Shown here in pieces: positions 18,567 to 27,690 of a stretch of DNA of 64,000 nt (within the stretch, counting starts at the first letter, position 1; each line of letters begins with the position of its first letter). The translations under genes were made by a program, and so were the position numbers. The DNA comes from Acidaminococcus massiliensis (GTDB lineage Bacteria > Bacillota > Negativicutes > Acidaminococcales > Acidaminococcaceae): positions 386,318 through 450,317 of the forward strand of contig NZ_LT608315.1 in the NCBI RefSeq assembly GCF_900095825.1. Direction: 5' to 3'. The notes under the pieces are model-generated. The model did not search any database, was not told the DNA's origin, and worked only from the letters and a program-made list of their open reading frames with translations.

Positions 18567-19340
18567 CTACAGTTGGATATGCTCTTTTTCTGCCAAGGCA
18601 GCGAACACCCGATCCATGTCTTCCGTCAGAGACAGCGTCTCTGCCTTCAGCCGGACGGAAAGGGGGTCCCGGTTCAGGATCACCAGCCGTTTCCCGTGGA
18701 AATAGTTGATGAAGGAAGCCGCCGGATATACCGTCAGAGAAGTACCGGCGATGATCATCAGATCCGCCTCCGAAATGGCCCGGACCGCATTTTCCACCGC
18801 TTCCTCAGGGAGCATCTCTTCATAGAGGGTGATGTCCGGCCGGATCACACCCCCGCAGGAGCAATGAGGGATGGGTTCTTGGGATTCGAAGATGTAGTCC
18901 GCCGGGTACCGTTTCCCGCAGCTCATGCAGTAGTTCCGCAGGGCACTGCCATGGATCTCGAACACCTTCCGGCTGCCGGCCTTCTGGTGGAGCCCATCGA
19001 TGTTCTGGGTGACGATGCCCGTAAGCTTCCCGGTCTTTTCCAAGGCCGCCAGGTATTTGTGGGCATTGTTGGGCTGGATCTTCCGGGTATCCATCTTCTG
19101 CCGGTGGAATTCGAAATAGACTTTGGGTTCATTCACCAGACAGCTGTGGCTCAGCAGGTATTCCGTCCGATACTGTTCAAAGCGTACATCGTGCTGGTTG
19201 TACAGTCCGTCCTTGCTGCGGAAATCCGGGATCCCACTGGCCGTGGAAACTCCCGCACCTCCAAAGAATACGATATGCTGTGCTTCCTGGATCCAGGCAT
19301 CCAGCTCTGCGATGGCCTGGTCGAATTTTTTCTGTTCCAT
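18567..19340 (-). CDS. cobB: NAD-dependent protein deacylase (sirtuin)
   Basis: A 257-residue Sir2-family enzyme that removes acyl groups from lysines using NAD. NAD-binding GAGVSTASGIPDFRS, TQNIDGLH and catalytic His in FEIHG are present. The zinc site is YCMSCGKRY followed by HCSCGG (CxxC...CxC spacing). The later GTSLTVYPAA and NRD segments bind NAD ribose. The bacterial CobB Tyr/Arg pair expected for desuccinylases is not obvious. Its terminator was split by IS copy 2 about 10 bases after the stop. It shares orientation and a 27-base gap with the upstream secreted-protein gene. Confidence 0.95.
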   Translation of the reverse strand: MEQKKFDQAIAELDAWIQEAQHIVFFGGAGVSTASGIPDFRSKDGLYNQHDVRFEQYRTEYLLSHSCLVNEPKVYFEFHRQKMDTRKIQPNNAHKYLAALEKTGKLTGIVTQNIDGLHQKAGSRKVFEIHGSALRNYCMSCGKRYPADYIFESQEPIPHCSCGGVIRPDITLYEEMLPEEAVENAVRAISEADLMIIAGTSLTVYPAASFINYFHGKRLVILNRDPLSVRLKAETLSLTEDMDRVFAALAEKEHIQL

Positions 19341-19367
19341 GGATATCAGCTCCTTCTTGCAGTCCGC

Positions 19368-20648
19368 TCATTCTCCCCCATACTTGATCCGAGCCGGGGG
19401 TTCCGGTCCTTTTTTCCCGGTCCGGACGGCTGGCTCCGCCTTCTTCCACTGGAGGCTGTCCACTGAATGGTCAACGATTTTCTGCAGGCTCTCCCGGCCC
19501 ATTTCCGTATAGTCCAGAGAAAGCAGCATTCCATCCTGGAGGAACACATATCCCAGCTGCGTGCCTCCTGGGGTCACCATTTCCTCCACCAGGCAGGTCC
19601 GGCCGGCGGCCTTGGAAAAATAGGTCTTGTTCTCCTTCAGGGGCCATCCCGGGTTCTTTTCCTGCCATTTGTCCTTCCGGGTTTCTGTCATCAATCGGCA
19701 GAGGTTCGCCTGGTCGCGGGGATCCAATCCCTCCAGGCTGTCCGGCAGGAAAGCATAGTCCAGGCTTTCCCGCAGCGGCTGGTACAGGACCGCCGTCACC
19801 AGAGAATGATCCAGATGGAGCCGGGTCAGCTGATGGAGGTCTCCCGGTTCCACTTCTTTCTGGACATCCACTGCCCCATAGGGGATTTCGTAGGAGATTC
19901 CGGTATGGGGCAATTCGATCCGTTCATAGGCTTCCCCGATCTTCAGGGTATCCAGCACCTGCTGGATCTCCGGTTCCAACGTTCCGAATTCTTTTTCCGC
20001 CGCCAGGAAGCTGAGGCTGTACAGGTTCTTCCGGTCCCCGAAGAAATACCGGTCGGAAACCTTGTCCCCTTCCTTCTGCCGGATGTGGATCCCCTCCCGG
20101 CCCGCAAAGGTCCCGATGGCAAGCCCCTGGACGGGGATCTTCTTGGCCTTGGCTTCTTCTTCATAGCTGCGCCAGGTCAAAAGCAGCATCACCTCCTGGG
20201 ACTGGAAGGGCCGGGCTTCCTTCTGGCCATCGGTCTTCATCATGGCCCCGTTGGCCATGTAGACCAGGAGGGTGTCTCCCCGAGCCGCCCGCATGAGGAT
20301 GTCTTCCTGTTTTTTCCCCCGGGCATAGATTCCCTGGATCTGGAACCCTTCCGGCAAAGAAAAGGTCACATCATTCCGGGGATCCTTGAAGGTCACCGGT
20401 TTCTTTTCCTGATTCCCGTATTTGGCCAGGAGCTCTGCTTTCAGGTCCTTCTGCCGGGTGGAGCCGGATTCCGCCAGAGGCTGGGCAGTTTCCAGATGGT
20501 CAGCTGCGGCATTCTTCTTGGGAACCGCCGTGACAGCTGCGGCTGTGTCTTTTTCACTTGCTGTGCTGCCGGCAGCCCAGGCTCCCGGCAGCAGGCTCCC
20601 CCAAAGCAGCATTGCCAGGAGCAGCCGTTTCCCTTTGGTTGCTTTCAT
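19368..20648 (-). CDS. secreted protein of unknown function
   Basis: A 426-residue exported protein that I do not recognise. The signal peptide is MKATKGKRLLLAMLLWGSLLPGAWA with cleavage after AWA, followed by an Ala/Lys-rich linker (about 26-80). Two similar modules follow: about 84-240, starting VTFKDPRNDVTFSLPEGF, and about 245-395, starting IELPHTGISYEIPYGA; both have the look of PsbP-like or DUF1795-like folds in which an amphipathic beta sheet follows a FSLPxGF strand. The tail is basic (KKGPEPPARIKYGGE). No catalytic motif is seen. It precedes cobB on the same strand. Confidence 0.7.
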   Translation of the reverse strand: MKATKGKRLLLAMLLWGSLLPGAWAAGSTASEKDTAAAVTAVPKKNAAADHLETAQPLAESGSTRQKDLKAELLAKYGNQEKKPVTFKDPRNDVTFSLPEGFQIQGIYARGKKQEDILMRAARGDTLLVYMANGAMMKTDGQKEARPFQSQEVMLLLTWRSYEEEAKAKKIPVQGLAIGTFAGREGIHIRQKEGDKVSDRYFFGDRKNLYSLSFLAAEKEFGTLEPEIQQVLDTLKIGEAYERIELPHTGISYEIPYGAVDVQKEVEPGDLHQLTRLHLDHSLVTAVLYQPLRESLDYAFLPDSLEGLDPRDQANLCRLMTETRKDKWQEKNPGWPLKENKTYFSKAAGRTCLVEEMVTPGGTQLGYVFLQDGMLLSLDYTEMGRESLQKIVDHSVDSLQWKKAEPAVRTGKKGPEPPARIKYGGE

Positions 20649-20727
20649 AGGAACTCCCTCTGGGCCCAGAGGCCCTTTCTGTTGGATGATTCGATACAGT
20701 TCCTATTATAATCCATACGGGGGCAGG

Positions 20728-20773
20728 AAAAAAGAGGGGCTGTTGCACGTTCGGTGCAACAGCCCCTCTTTTT
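20728..20773 (-). terminator. intact bidirectional terminator
   Basis: AAAAAGAGGGGCTGTTGCAC folds onto its complement around GTTCG, with A and T runs on both sides, directly after the oxidase stop. The stem is nearly the same sequence as the hairpin split by IS copy 1. Confidence 0.92.
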
Positions 20774-22199
20774 ACGCTACAAAGTCTCCGTTCACGTCCA
20801 CCAGTTTCCCTGGATTCATGATGTTGTTGGGATCTAGGGCCTGTTTGATGGCCTTGATCAGCTTCACTTCCCCTTCGGGGGTGCAGCGGGCGAATTCTTC
20901 CAGCTTCTTGTAGCCGATGCCGTGTTCGCCGCTCATCTTGCCGCCCAGTGCATAGACCCGGGGGAACAGATCCGCATGGAAGGCCTTGATGGTCTTGAAC
21001 CATTCTTCCGGGGACAGGCCGTATTTGTTGAGGGGCAGTACATGGATGTTCCCGTCCCCGATATGGGCCACGGTCACCGTGTACAGGTTGTACTTCTTTT
21101 CCAGTTCCGGAATCTGGGCGGTCATTTCTGCAATCTTATCCAGAGGCACCACGAAATCTTCGGTCTGGAACATCCGGTCGATATCCCGAGCAGCTTCCGC
21201 GAACTGCTTCCGCAGGGTCCAGATCCGCTGGTCCGCTTCGAATTCGTCGATGGAACCGTTGGCTTCTGCCAGGTCGCAGAGTTTTTCCATCTTCCGGTCA
21301 GATTCTTCTTCATCGAAACTTTCCACCGTAACGATCACATAGCAGCAGCCTTCATCCACATGGGGCATTTCCATGTTGTCCAGGTATTTGCAGGTCATGG
21401 CAATGGCGGAATTCCCCATATATTCGATGGAAGTGGGGTCGATCCCAGCTTTCAGGATCTTATTGGGCAGGGCAAAAGCTTCTTTGTCCGTATTGAACAC
21501 GCAGACCATGTTGAAGGAATAGGGAGGCAGAGGACGGAGCTTCACGGTGACTTCGGTGATGATCCCCAAGGTCCCTTCGCTGCCCGCAAAGAGCTGTTCC
21601 AGGCACAGACCGGTGGAGCATTTCTTCAGCCGGGCCCCTACATCCACGATGTCCCCGGTGGGGGTGACCACTTTCAGGGCATAGATCTGGTCCCGGGTGG
21701 TTCCGTACCGGACGGCCCGGTTGCCACCGGCATTATTGGCCACGTTGCCGCCGATCTGGCAGGATTCTGCACTGGAGGGATCCCCGGCATACATGACCCC
21801 GGCTTTTTTGGCTTCCGCCTGGAGCTGGCCGGTGAACACCCCAGTCTGACAAACTGCATAAAAGTAGTCTGCATCCAGCTTCAGGATCTTGTTCATCCGC
21901 TGGAGTTCCACCACCATCCCATGGTAGATGGGGATGGCGCCGCAGGCCACCCCGGTGCCGGCAGAACGGGGAGTGATGGGGACCAGATATTTGTTGGCCA
22001 GTTTCACCACTTCCGCCACTTCTTCCGTGGTGCCGGGGAACACGACGACTTCCGGTTTCTTGAAGAAATGGGGATTCCCCTCTTCATCGGTCTGGTACTG
22101 TTCCAGATATTCCTCATCGGTCTTTACATACCGATCGCCCACTACTTTTTTCAGTTCTTCTACCAGTTCCGGAGTCACTGGATTGTACGTTTGTGCCAT
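20772..22199 (-). CDS. FAD-linked 2-hydroxyacid oxidase/dehydrogenase (GlcD/DLD family)
   Basis: A 475-residue flavoenzyme of the VAO/PCMH family: FAD-binding domain (about 45-225) with PRSAGTGVACGAIP, a DPSSAESCQIGGNVANNAGG pyrophosphate loop and GSEGTLGIITEVTVKL, then a substrate cap and the C-terminal HIGDGNIH metal/substrate motif with SGEHGIGYKKLE. The family oxidises D-lactate, glycolate or D-2-hydroxyglutarate. In glutamate fermenters 2-hydroxyglutarate is an intermediate, but no EtfAB or other partner is adjacent, so neither substrate nor acceptor can be fixed. It is monocistronic. Confidence 0.88.
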   Translation of the reverse strand: MAQTYNPVTPELVEELKKVVGDRYVKTDEEYLEQYQTDEEGNPHFFKKPEVVVFPGTTEEVAEVVKLANKYLVPITPRSAGTGVACGAIPIYHGMVVELQRMNKILKLDADYFYAVCQTGVFTGQLQAEAKKAGVMYAGDPSSAESCQIGGNVANNAGGNRAVRYGTTRDQIYALKVVTPTGDIVDVGARLKKCSTGLCLEQLFAGSEGTLGIITEVTVKLRPLPPYSFNMVCVFNTDKEAFALPNKILKAGIDPTSIEYMGNSAIAMTCKYLDNMEMPHVDEGCCYVIVTVESFDEEESDRKMEKLCDLAEANGSIDEFEADQRIWTLRKQFAEAARDIDRMFQTEDFVVPLDKIAEMTAQIPELEKKYNLYTVTVAHIGDGNIHVLPLNKYGLSPEEWFKTIKAFHADLFPRVYALGGKMSGEHGIGYKKLEEFARCTPEGEVKLIKAIKQALDPNNIMNPGKLVDVNGDFVA

Positions 22200-22500
22200 T
22201 TTCGTTTCCTTCTTTCCAGTATATTGTAACTTGAACAGTTTTTCGTCTTTGTCTTGTTGACGATGATGTTCCCTAGTATATCACATTTTGTATACAAGTA
22301 AAGGATTTTTTTATCTTGTTCCAGGGCCTTTATACATCTATCCCCTTGTTTTTATACATAAATCACTATAATATGTAACATCTAATATAGAAAGTCTCTG
22401 ATTTTCTGCATATTTTCCATGTGAATCATTTTTGGATACAGCTTTTCCTTCTCTTGTACATAAACGATTGTTTTTATTGTAGAGACATCCCTACAAAAAA
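22200..22500 (-). promoter_or_regulatory. AT-rich promoter region of the FAD oxidase gene
   Basis: A TATACT -10 (22275-22280) with a weak -35 16 or 17 bases upstream. The perfect palindrome TTGTATACAA (22289-22298) sits in that spacer and is a candidate operator. Similar TTATACAT words recur at about 22330 and 22353. No coding frame is supported. Confidence 0.5.
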
Positions 22501-22533
22501 AGAAACCCCGGAAGCACCGCTCCCGGGATTTCT
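22501..22533 (-). terminator. cstA terminator
   Basis: AGAAACCCCGG pairs with CCGGGATTTCT (one mismatch); on the minus strand the hairpin is followed by a run of Ts. It lies 32 bases after the cstA stop. Confidence 0.85.
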
Positions 22534-22564
22534 TTGAAGGGAAATGGATTCTTTTTACAAGGAA

Positions 22565-24004
22565 TCAGCCTTGGACAGGTTTGTCGGCAATATCCAGTTC
22601 GCCCCGGTCCACTTTCTTAGCCCGTTTCCAGAACAGGCAGAAAGCAACGATGGCGAAGACAATGCCTACAGGGTATGCAATGGAAGTGCTCAGCTGCAGC
22701 CCTTCCTTAGCAACCAGGATGTAGGTGCAGGAAACGGCACTCATGAAGGTTGCAGGGATGATGGCGATCCAGGCATTACCCTTATTGGCATACAGGTACA
22801 TGGCACCGGACCAGAGCACCAGCATAGCCAGGGTCTGGTTGGTCCAGGAGAAGTATCTCCACAGGATGGTCACATCTACCTGGGTCAGGATGCCGCCCAC
22901 AGCGATGATGGGCACAGCCAATTTCAGACGGGAAGCCAGGGTGTGCTGGTCGATCTTGAACCAGTCCACAATGGTGTACCGAGCGGAACGGAAGGCCGTA
23001 TCAGCAGAGGACACAGGGCAGGCGATGACGCCGATCATGGCGATGACGGTGCCCAGATAGCCCATCAGGCCAGAGCAGATGTCGTAGACGACGCCGCCGG
23101 CACCATGGTACTTCACGAAAGCTTCGCCCAGGCCAGCGGTATTGCCGTAGAAGGAAACACCGGCAGCAGCCCAGATCAGAGCGATGATCCCTTCGCAGAC
23201 CATGGCTCCGTAGAAGATCTTGTGGCAGTCCCGTTCACTCTTGATGCAGCGGGCCATGATCGGAGACTGGGTGGAATGGAAACCGGAAATGGCACCGCAG
23301 GCCACAGTGATGAACATGATCGGCCAGATCGGGGTTCCTTTCGGATGCATGTTGGTCAGGGTGATTTCAGGGACATGGTACCCTTCCACGAAGAGCATGG
23401 TCCCAACGCCCACAGCCATGAAGATCAGGCAGAATCCAAAGAACGGATACAGTTTCCCGATGAGCTTATCCACCGGCAGGAAGGTAGCACAGAAATAATA
23501 GATCAGTAAGATGACCAGCCAGAAGTTGTAGCTCAGAGGAGTGATCTTGGTCAGCAGGCCGGCAGGGCCCGTGGTGAAGGCAACGCCTACCAGGATCAGC
23601 AGCACGACGGAGAACCCACGCATGATATGTCTCATGGTCGTTCCCAGATATTTGCCGCACAGTTCGGAAATGGAAGCCCCATCATTCCGTTCGGACAGTA
23701 CGCCGGAGATGAAGTCATGGACACCGCCGGCAAACACCGTACCGAAGGTGATCCACAGGAATACAGCCGGCCCCCACATAGCACCAGCCAGAGCACCGAA
23801 GATAGGACCCAGGCCAGCGATGTTCAGCAGCTGGATCAGGAAAACCCGCCAGTTTTCCATAGGTACGTAGTCAACACCATCTTCCAGACGATAGGCAGGA
23901 GTCTTTCTGTCATCGATCGGAGGACGGAAGCAGCTTTCTACGTATCCGCCATAGATGAAATAACCACCAATTAAGATAGCAAGACACACAAAGAAGCTAA
24001 TCAT
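22565..24004 (-). CDS. cstA: CstA-family carbon starvation/peptide or pyruvate transporter
   Basis: A 479-residue polytopic membrane protein with about 12-13 hydrophobic segments. It matches the shorter CstA form; E. coli CstA has 701 residues. Recognisable parts are YGxYVE near the N-terminus, the GLGPIFGALAGAMWGPA segment, GGVHDFISGVLSERNDGAS, and GFHSTQSPIMARC. CstA proteins take up peptides or pyruvate under carbon limitation. A -10 TATAAT lies on the minus strand at 24060-24065 and the leader contains short inverted repeats (GGACCC/GGGTCC, TGCGGA/TCCGCA). Confidence 0.92.
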   Translation of the reverse strand: MISFFVCLAILIGGYFIYGGYVESCFRPPIDDRKTPAYRLEDGVDYVPMENWRVFLIQLLNIAGLGPIFGALAGAMWGPAVFLWITFGTVFAGGVHDFISGVLSERNDGASISELCGKYLGTTMRHIMRGFSVVLLILVGVAFTTGPAGLLTKITPLSYNFWLVILLIYYFCATFLPVDKLIGKLYPFFGFCLIFMAVGVGTMLFVEGYHVPEITLTNMHPKGTPIWPIMFITVACGAISGFHSTQSPIMARCIKSERDCHKIFYGAMVCEGIIALIWAAAGVSFYGNTAGLGEAFVKYHGAGGVVYDICSGLMGYLGTVIAMIGVIACPVSSADTAFRSARYTIVDWFKIDQHTLASRLKLAVPIIAVGGILTQVDVTILWRYFSWTNQTLAMLVLWSGAMYLYANKGNAWIAIIPATFMSAVSCTYILVAKEGLQLSTSIAYPVGIVFAIVAFCLFWKRAKKVDRGELDIADKPVQG

Positions 24005-24135
24005 TGAATAAACCCCCTTCTGCGGACCCCTTCAATCCGCAAGTTTCACTGTCGGGTCCATTATAATCCTTCTTACACAAAAAATCCATATGAATTGTAG
24101 TAATTCTGTGTATATTTACTATATTTGGTTAAATC

Positions 24136-24164
24136 AAATGGGAAGGTGTATCACCTTCCCATTT
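24136..24164 (-). terminator. terminator after DUF697-like gene
   Basis: AAATGGGAAGGTG and CACCTTCCCATTT form a perfect 13-bp stem with a 3-base loop, between the DUF697-like gene and cstA. Confidence 0.85.
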
Positions 24165-24206
24165 ATTGTAAACACATGTTGGTTTGTCAGTAGACACTGC
24201 AAAATC

Positions 24207-25451
24207 TTACTTCTTCAAACCCCATTGGCTGAGCACATGGAGGCCGTCGGCTTCCGGCACCAGCCCGGTAAGCCGTACCAAGTCGAAGAGATTGAAGCCC
24301 TTCACCTTCAGCTGGGACAGCCGGCTCTTCTTGATCACTTCCGTGAAGTCCACGGTCAGGCTCTGGTCATTGAAGGTGCAAATCAGGTCGTCCCGGTTCA
24401 CCACCGTCATATTGAAGATGGCGTTCACCAGGCTCATGATGATCCGGGTCCCCAGGAGACGCACCAGCAGTTCGCCCAGCCGATTGTCTGCAATGGAGAA
24501 ATCATGGATCCGGAACCGGGCATAAGAGGCCGTATTGTTCAGGGCCAGGGCTTCGATTTCTACATCCGCCGTCAGGGATCCATATTTTTCATGGTCTACG
24601 GTGACTTCCAGCTGGTTCTCTCCCTGGTACCGGCATTCCCGGAACTGGAATTCGCTGTCCTTCATGGCTTCCCCCAATCCCTTGGCCAGATCGGTATAGG
24701 GGATCACCAGTTCTCCCCGGCGCAGCTGTTCGAAGGTCTGGGCATTCACCCACCGGCTCACCGCTTCTTTGAAGGGAGCCACCAGCACATTGAAATCTTC
24801 CACATAGGTGCCCATGTTTTCCGCCACTTCACCCAGGCGGTCTGCGGCTTCATCAGCCTTGCCCTTCAGTTTGTCGAACAGAGGCCGGGCTTTTTCTGCC
24901 ACTTTCTTCCGTTCATCCCCCAGGGGCAGGTTCTTATTCTTATCCTTGGTGAATTCCCGGAATCTTTCCATGCCTTCCTTCCGGGCCTGTTCATACATCT
25001 CCTTGAACTGGCTCAAGTCATCGGGCCGGCCTGCATCCAGCCAGGCATTGGCCGCTTTCCCCACCGCATAGGTGATGCCCACGGCCATGGGGACCTGGAG
25101 AGGCGGGAAGGGGATGAAGGTGAACACGGTCTGGCCCACGAAGGAAGCCCCCAAAGAACCGATCAGCCCGGCAATGGCGCCGGTTTCCAGTTCCACGCCC
25201 CGGAGATCGCACAAGCGGGTGATCATGTAGACTTCATTGGCCATCAGGGCCAGGCTGCCCAGGAAGGGCGTCATGACGATGACACTGGCCCGGGCTGCGC
25301 CCCAGCGGATGATCCGTTCCGATTCCCGGGCGATGTCCTCCGGTCCCAGGTTTTCTTCCTCATCCACTGCTCCGTCCATAGGACGAGCTTCCGCTTCGAT
25401 GGTTTCTTCATCTTTTTCCACAGCGTCCCGTTTATCCATTTCTTCTGTCAT
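24207..25451 (-). CDS. DUF697 (YcjF-like) membrane protein with long C-terminal domain
   Basis: A 414-residue protein. An acidic N-terminus (about 1-40) is followed by a DUF697/YcjF-like region (about 45-150) with hydrophobic segments VIVMTPFLGSLALMANEVYMI and GAIAGLIGSLGASFVGQTVF, then a charged helical part (about 150-230) and a beta-rich C-terminal domain (about 265-405) recalling DUF2993-type lipid-binding proteins. The start at 25451 has GGAGGG upstream. It has its own promoter but follows an operon with a Ycf46-like ATPase on the same strand. In E. coli YcjF accompanies the GTPase-like YcjX; a similar NTPase partnership is conceivable here. Function unknown. Confidence 0.65.
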   Translation of the reverse strand: MTEEMDKRDAVEKDEETIEAEARPMDGAVDEEENLGPEDIARESERIIRWGAARASVIVMTPFLGSLALMANEVYMITRLCDLRGVELETGAIAGLIGSLGASFVGQTVFTFIPFPPLQVPMAVGITYAVGKAANAWLDAGRPDDLSQFKEMYEQARKEGMERFREFTKDKNKNLPLGDERKKVAEKARPLFDKLKGKADEAADRLGEVAENMGTYVEDFNVLVAPFKEAVSRWVNAQTFEQLRRGELVIPYTDLAKGLGEAMKDSEFQFRECRYQGENQLEVTVDHEKYGSLTADVEIEALALNNTASYARFRIHDFSIADNRLGELLVRLLGTRIIMSLVNAIFNMTVVNRDDLICTFNDQSLTVDFTEVIKKSRLSQLKVKGFNLFDLVRLTGLVPEADGLHVLSQWGLKK

Positions 25452-25509
25452 AAGAATCCCTCCTGTCATTGTCCGCAGCTTGCTTTGCGGAGATCCATCC
25501 TCTACCGTA

Positions 25510-25538
25510 AGTATAGCATATTTCCCTCAGCCCGTCAG
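25510..25538 (-). promoter_or_regulatory. promoter of the DUF697-like gene
   Basis: Minus strand CTGACG (25533-25538), 17 bases, TATACT (25510-25515) preceded by TGC. It lies between the ATPase operon and the DUF697-like gene, so the latter can be expressed alone. Confidence 0.7.
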
Positions 25539-25579
25539 GCTTTGGGGCCAGGTATCGGAAAAGTGTCACAAACCTCCAT

Positions 25580-26065
25580 TCAGTCCGGGATCACCGCCAC
25601 CCGGCCGTCCGGGAACACCCCTCGGCAGCAATCCGTATAGACTTCCACAAAGGCGTAGCCTCCGTACAGGGCCAGGCTCCGTCCCTTGTCCAATCCTTCC
25701 GGCAGGGCTTCCCCCAGATGGTAATGGCGGAGGATTTCCAGCCGGTAATCCAGGGTATGCACATCATAGGTATCGTCGATGTAGCACTTGGCCAGGACCC
25801 CCAGGAACTGCCCCAGGCAGCGGACGGCCGGGAACTCCTTCCGGATCTCCTCTGCCACCCGGGCGGCGAACCGGGGATCCAGCCTCCCATCCCCAGTATC
25901 CAGTTTCCCCAAAAGGTCCACATAGGCCGGGTTCCGGGTCTCCCGCAGGAGCCGGGCATTTTCCCCTGTAAGGGTCCCTGTCTCCGTAGGGGCGCCACCC
26001 TGGGTCCGGAGCTCGGTGCCGGAACGGGCCAGGGCTTCCTGCCGTTTCTGTCGGCTCATGAACAT
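25580..26065 (-). CDS. small conserved-looking protein of AAA+ operon, unknown
   Basis: A 161-residue cytoplasmic protein I do not recognise. The start at 26065 lies 2 bases after the ATPase stop with GGGGGAG upstream, so it is translated with the ATPase. N-terminal basic helix (MSRQKRQEALARSG), then an alpha-helical part (about 50-100) and a mixed region with HTLDYRLEILRHYHLGEALPEG, a Gly-Tyr-rich GGYAFVEVYTDCCRGVF and a short tail. No signal peptide, membrane segment or catalytic motif. It is the last gene of the operon starting at 29875. Confidence 0.7.
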   Translation of the reverse strand: MFMSRQKRQEALARSGTELRTQGGAPTETGTLTGENARLLRETRNPAYVDLLGKLDTGDGRLDPRFAARVAEEIRKEFPAVRCLGQFLGVLAKCYIDDTYDVHTLDYRLEILRHYHLGEALPEGLDKGRSLALYGGYAFVEVYTDCCRGVFPDGRVAVIPD

Positions 26066-26067
26066 GG

Positions 26068-27690
26068 TCACTCCCCCTTTCTCCGCACCAATACCCGCCG
26101 GGCCAGGTTCCCCGTATGGGAGGGCAGCTTTTCTTCCCCGATGGGCCGTCCAGAAGCCGGCACTGCCCTTTCTTTGCCCCAACTGCGGATCTGGTCGATC
26201 TTTTCCGGGCTGGTCTGGGAAAGCGGCACCACATTTTGGAAGGAGGACAGGATCTCGCTCCGGGTCAGGTCATGCTCCGGCTCCGCCACCTTCCGGTAGG
26301 CCAATTCCCGCACCGCCGATTCCAGATCTGCGCCGGTGAACCCATCGGTGAGAGTCACCAGCTGCTTGGCGAACCCTTCATTGGAATGGATGTCCACCTG
26401 GAGATACCGCTGGAAGTACAGGTGGAGGATGTCCTCCCGTTCCTCTTCCGTAGGCAGGTCCACAAAGAACAGTTCATCGAACCGGCCTCGACGGAGGAGC
26501 TCCGAAGGCAGCCGGGATACATCGTTGGCCGTGGCCACCACGAACACCGCCTTCCGGCATTCCTGGAGCCAAAACAGGAACTGTCCCACCATCCGGGTGG
26601 AGACCCCTCCGTCATTGGAGGAACCGGCCCCAGCCAGGCCTTTTTCGATCTCGTCGATCCACAGGATGCAGGGGGACACATTCTCTGCCGTAGCCAGGGC
26701 ATCCCGCAGCTGCCGTTCCGACTGGCCCACATAGCTGCCCTGGACCGTGGCGAAATCCAGCCGATAGAGGGGCAGTTCCCAGCTGGCCGCAATGGCCTTG
26801 GCGGAAAGAGATTTCCCGCAGCCCGGCACCCCCACCAGAAGGATGCCCCGAGGCGGCTGGAGATGGAGCCGGCGCATGAGTTCCTTTTTTTCCGGCCGGA
26901 GCAAGGTCTTCTTTTCATCCAGCCAAGCCTGGAGCCCCTGGAGTCCGCCCACTTCCTTCATGGTCGGGTCCACCTGGATCTTTTCCAGGCCGGAAATGTT
27001 GGAGAACAGGCGGTTCTTGGCATTCCGCACTTCACCCATATCTTCTTTGGTCACTTTGCCCTTGGCCAGGAGGGCCGAAAGCACATTGGTGGCTTCGATC
27101 TGGCTCACTCCGGCCAGGGTGGCCGCCGCCTCCCGGATATCCCCTTCATCCCACTGGATATCTACTTCATCCCGGTTCACATCCAGCTGGGAATGGATCA
27201 GCTGGGTCATCTCCTCTTCATCGGGCATGTCCAAGGTCACGATGAGGCCGTGGCGCTGGAGGTTGTTCCAGACCGGCCGGTGGCTCACCACCACCAAGGT
27301 CCCGTACATCTCCGATGCCAGAGAGACAAGGTCCAGCATCCGCTGGGCGTCGCTGCAGTCCTGGCTGATGTCGGGGATCTCCGTCAGGATCAAGGTCTGG
27401 TATTCCTTCTTTTCCTGGCGCATCTTCCCGATGAGGAAATCCCCGGCTCCCAGGACGGATTTGGCATTTTCTTCCACGCTCCGGTTGGTACACAGCTCAT
27501 AGACACCCTTGCTCAGGGTATGGGCGAAGAAGCTCTGCTGGTCCAGCCAGTGCTCCTGGTCCAATTCCAGGGCGATCTCCCTCAGCAATTCCAAGGCCCG
27601 GGGCACTTCGATGGTCTGGAGCACGATGAAGGGGATCCGGGCGATGAGATACTGCCGCAGCAGCTGTTTGGCTTCTTTACGATTGCTCAT
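26068..27690 (-). CDS. Ycf46-like AAA+ ATPase
   Basis: A 540-residue ATPase. The N-terminal part (about 1-240) resembles a degenerate RecA-like or adaptor region as found in Ycf46-type proteins; the AAA+ module (about 270-470) has Walker A GVPGCGKSLSAKA, Walker B CILWIDEIEKG, second region of homology VVATANDVSRLPSELLRRGRFDE with the Arg finger, and sensor 2 in DGFTGADLESAVREL. Such ATPases form hexamers that remodel proteins; Ycf46 of cyanobacteria has been linked to inorganic carbon use. It starts inside the end of the preceding gene, behind GGAGGAG. Its substrate is unknown; the operon partners are the best guess. Confidence 0.88.
   Translation of the reverse strand: MSNRKEAKQLLRQYLIARIPFIVLQTIEVPRALELLREIALELDQEHWLDQQSFFAHTLSKGVYELCTNRSVEENAKSVLGAGDFLIGKMRQEKKEYQTLILTEIPDISQDCSDAQRMLDLVSLASEMYGTLVVVSHRPVWNNLQRHGLIVTLDMPDEEEMTQLIHSQLDVNRDEVDIQWDEGDIREAAATLAGVSQIEATNVLSALLAKGKVTKEDMGEVRNAKNRLFSNISGLEKIQVDPTMKEVGGLQGLQAWLDEKKTLLRPEKKELMRRLHLQPPRGILLVGVPGCGKSLSAKAIAASWELPLYRLDFATVQGSYVGQSERQLRDALATAENVSPCILWIDEIEKGLAGAGSSNDGGVSTRMVGQFLFWLQECRKAVFVVATANDVSRLPSELLRRGRFDELFFVDLPTEEEREDILHLYFQRYLQVDIHSNEGFAKQLVTLTDGFTGADLESAVRELAYRKVAEPEHDLTRSEILSSFQNVVPLSQTSPEKIDQIRSWGKERAVPASGRPIGEEKLPSHTGNLARRVLVRRKGE

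Noticed and set aside
20772-22199. Assignment of the FAD oxidase as glycolate oxidase GlcD
   Set aside because: GlcE and GlcF are absent; only the broader family can be supported.
22289-22298. TTGTATACAA as a GntR-family (LldR-type) operator
   Set aside because: The palindrome is real, but half-site spacing does not fit the known GntR consensus and no regulator gene is adjacent; kept only as a candidate site.
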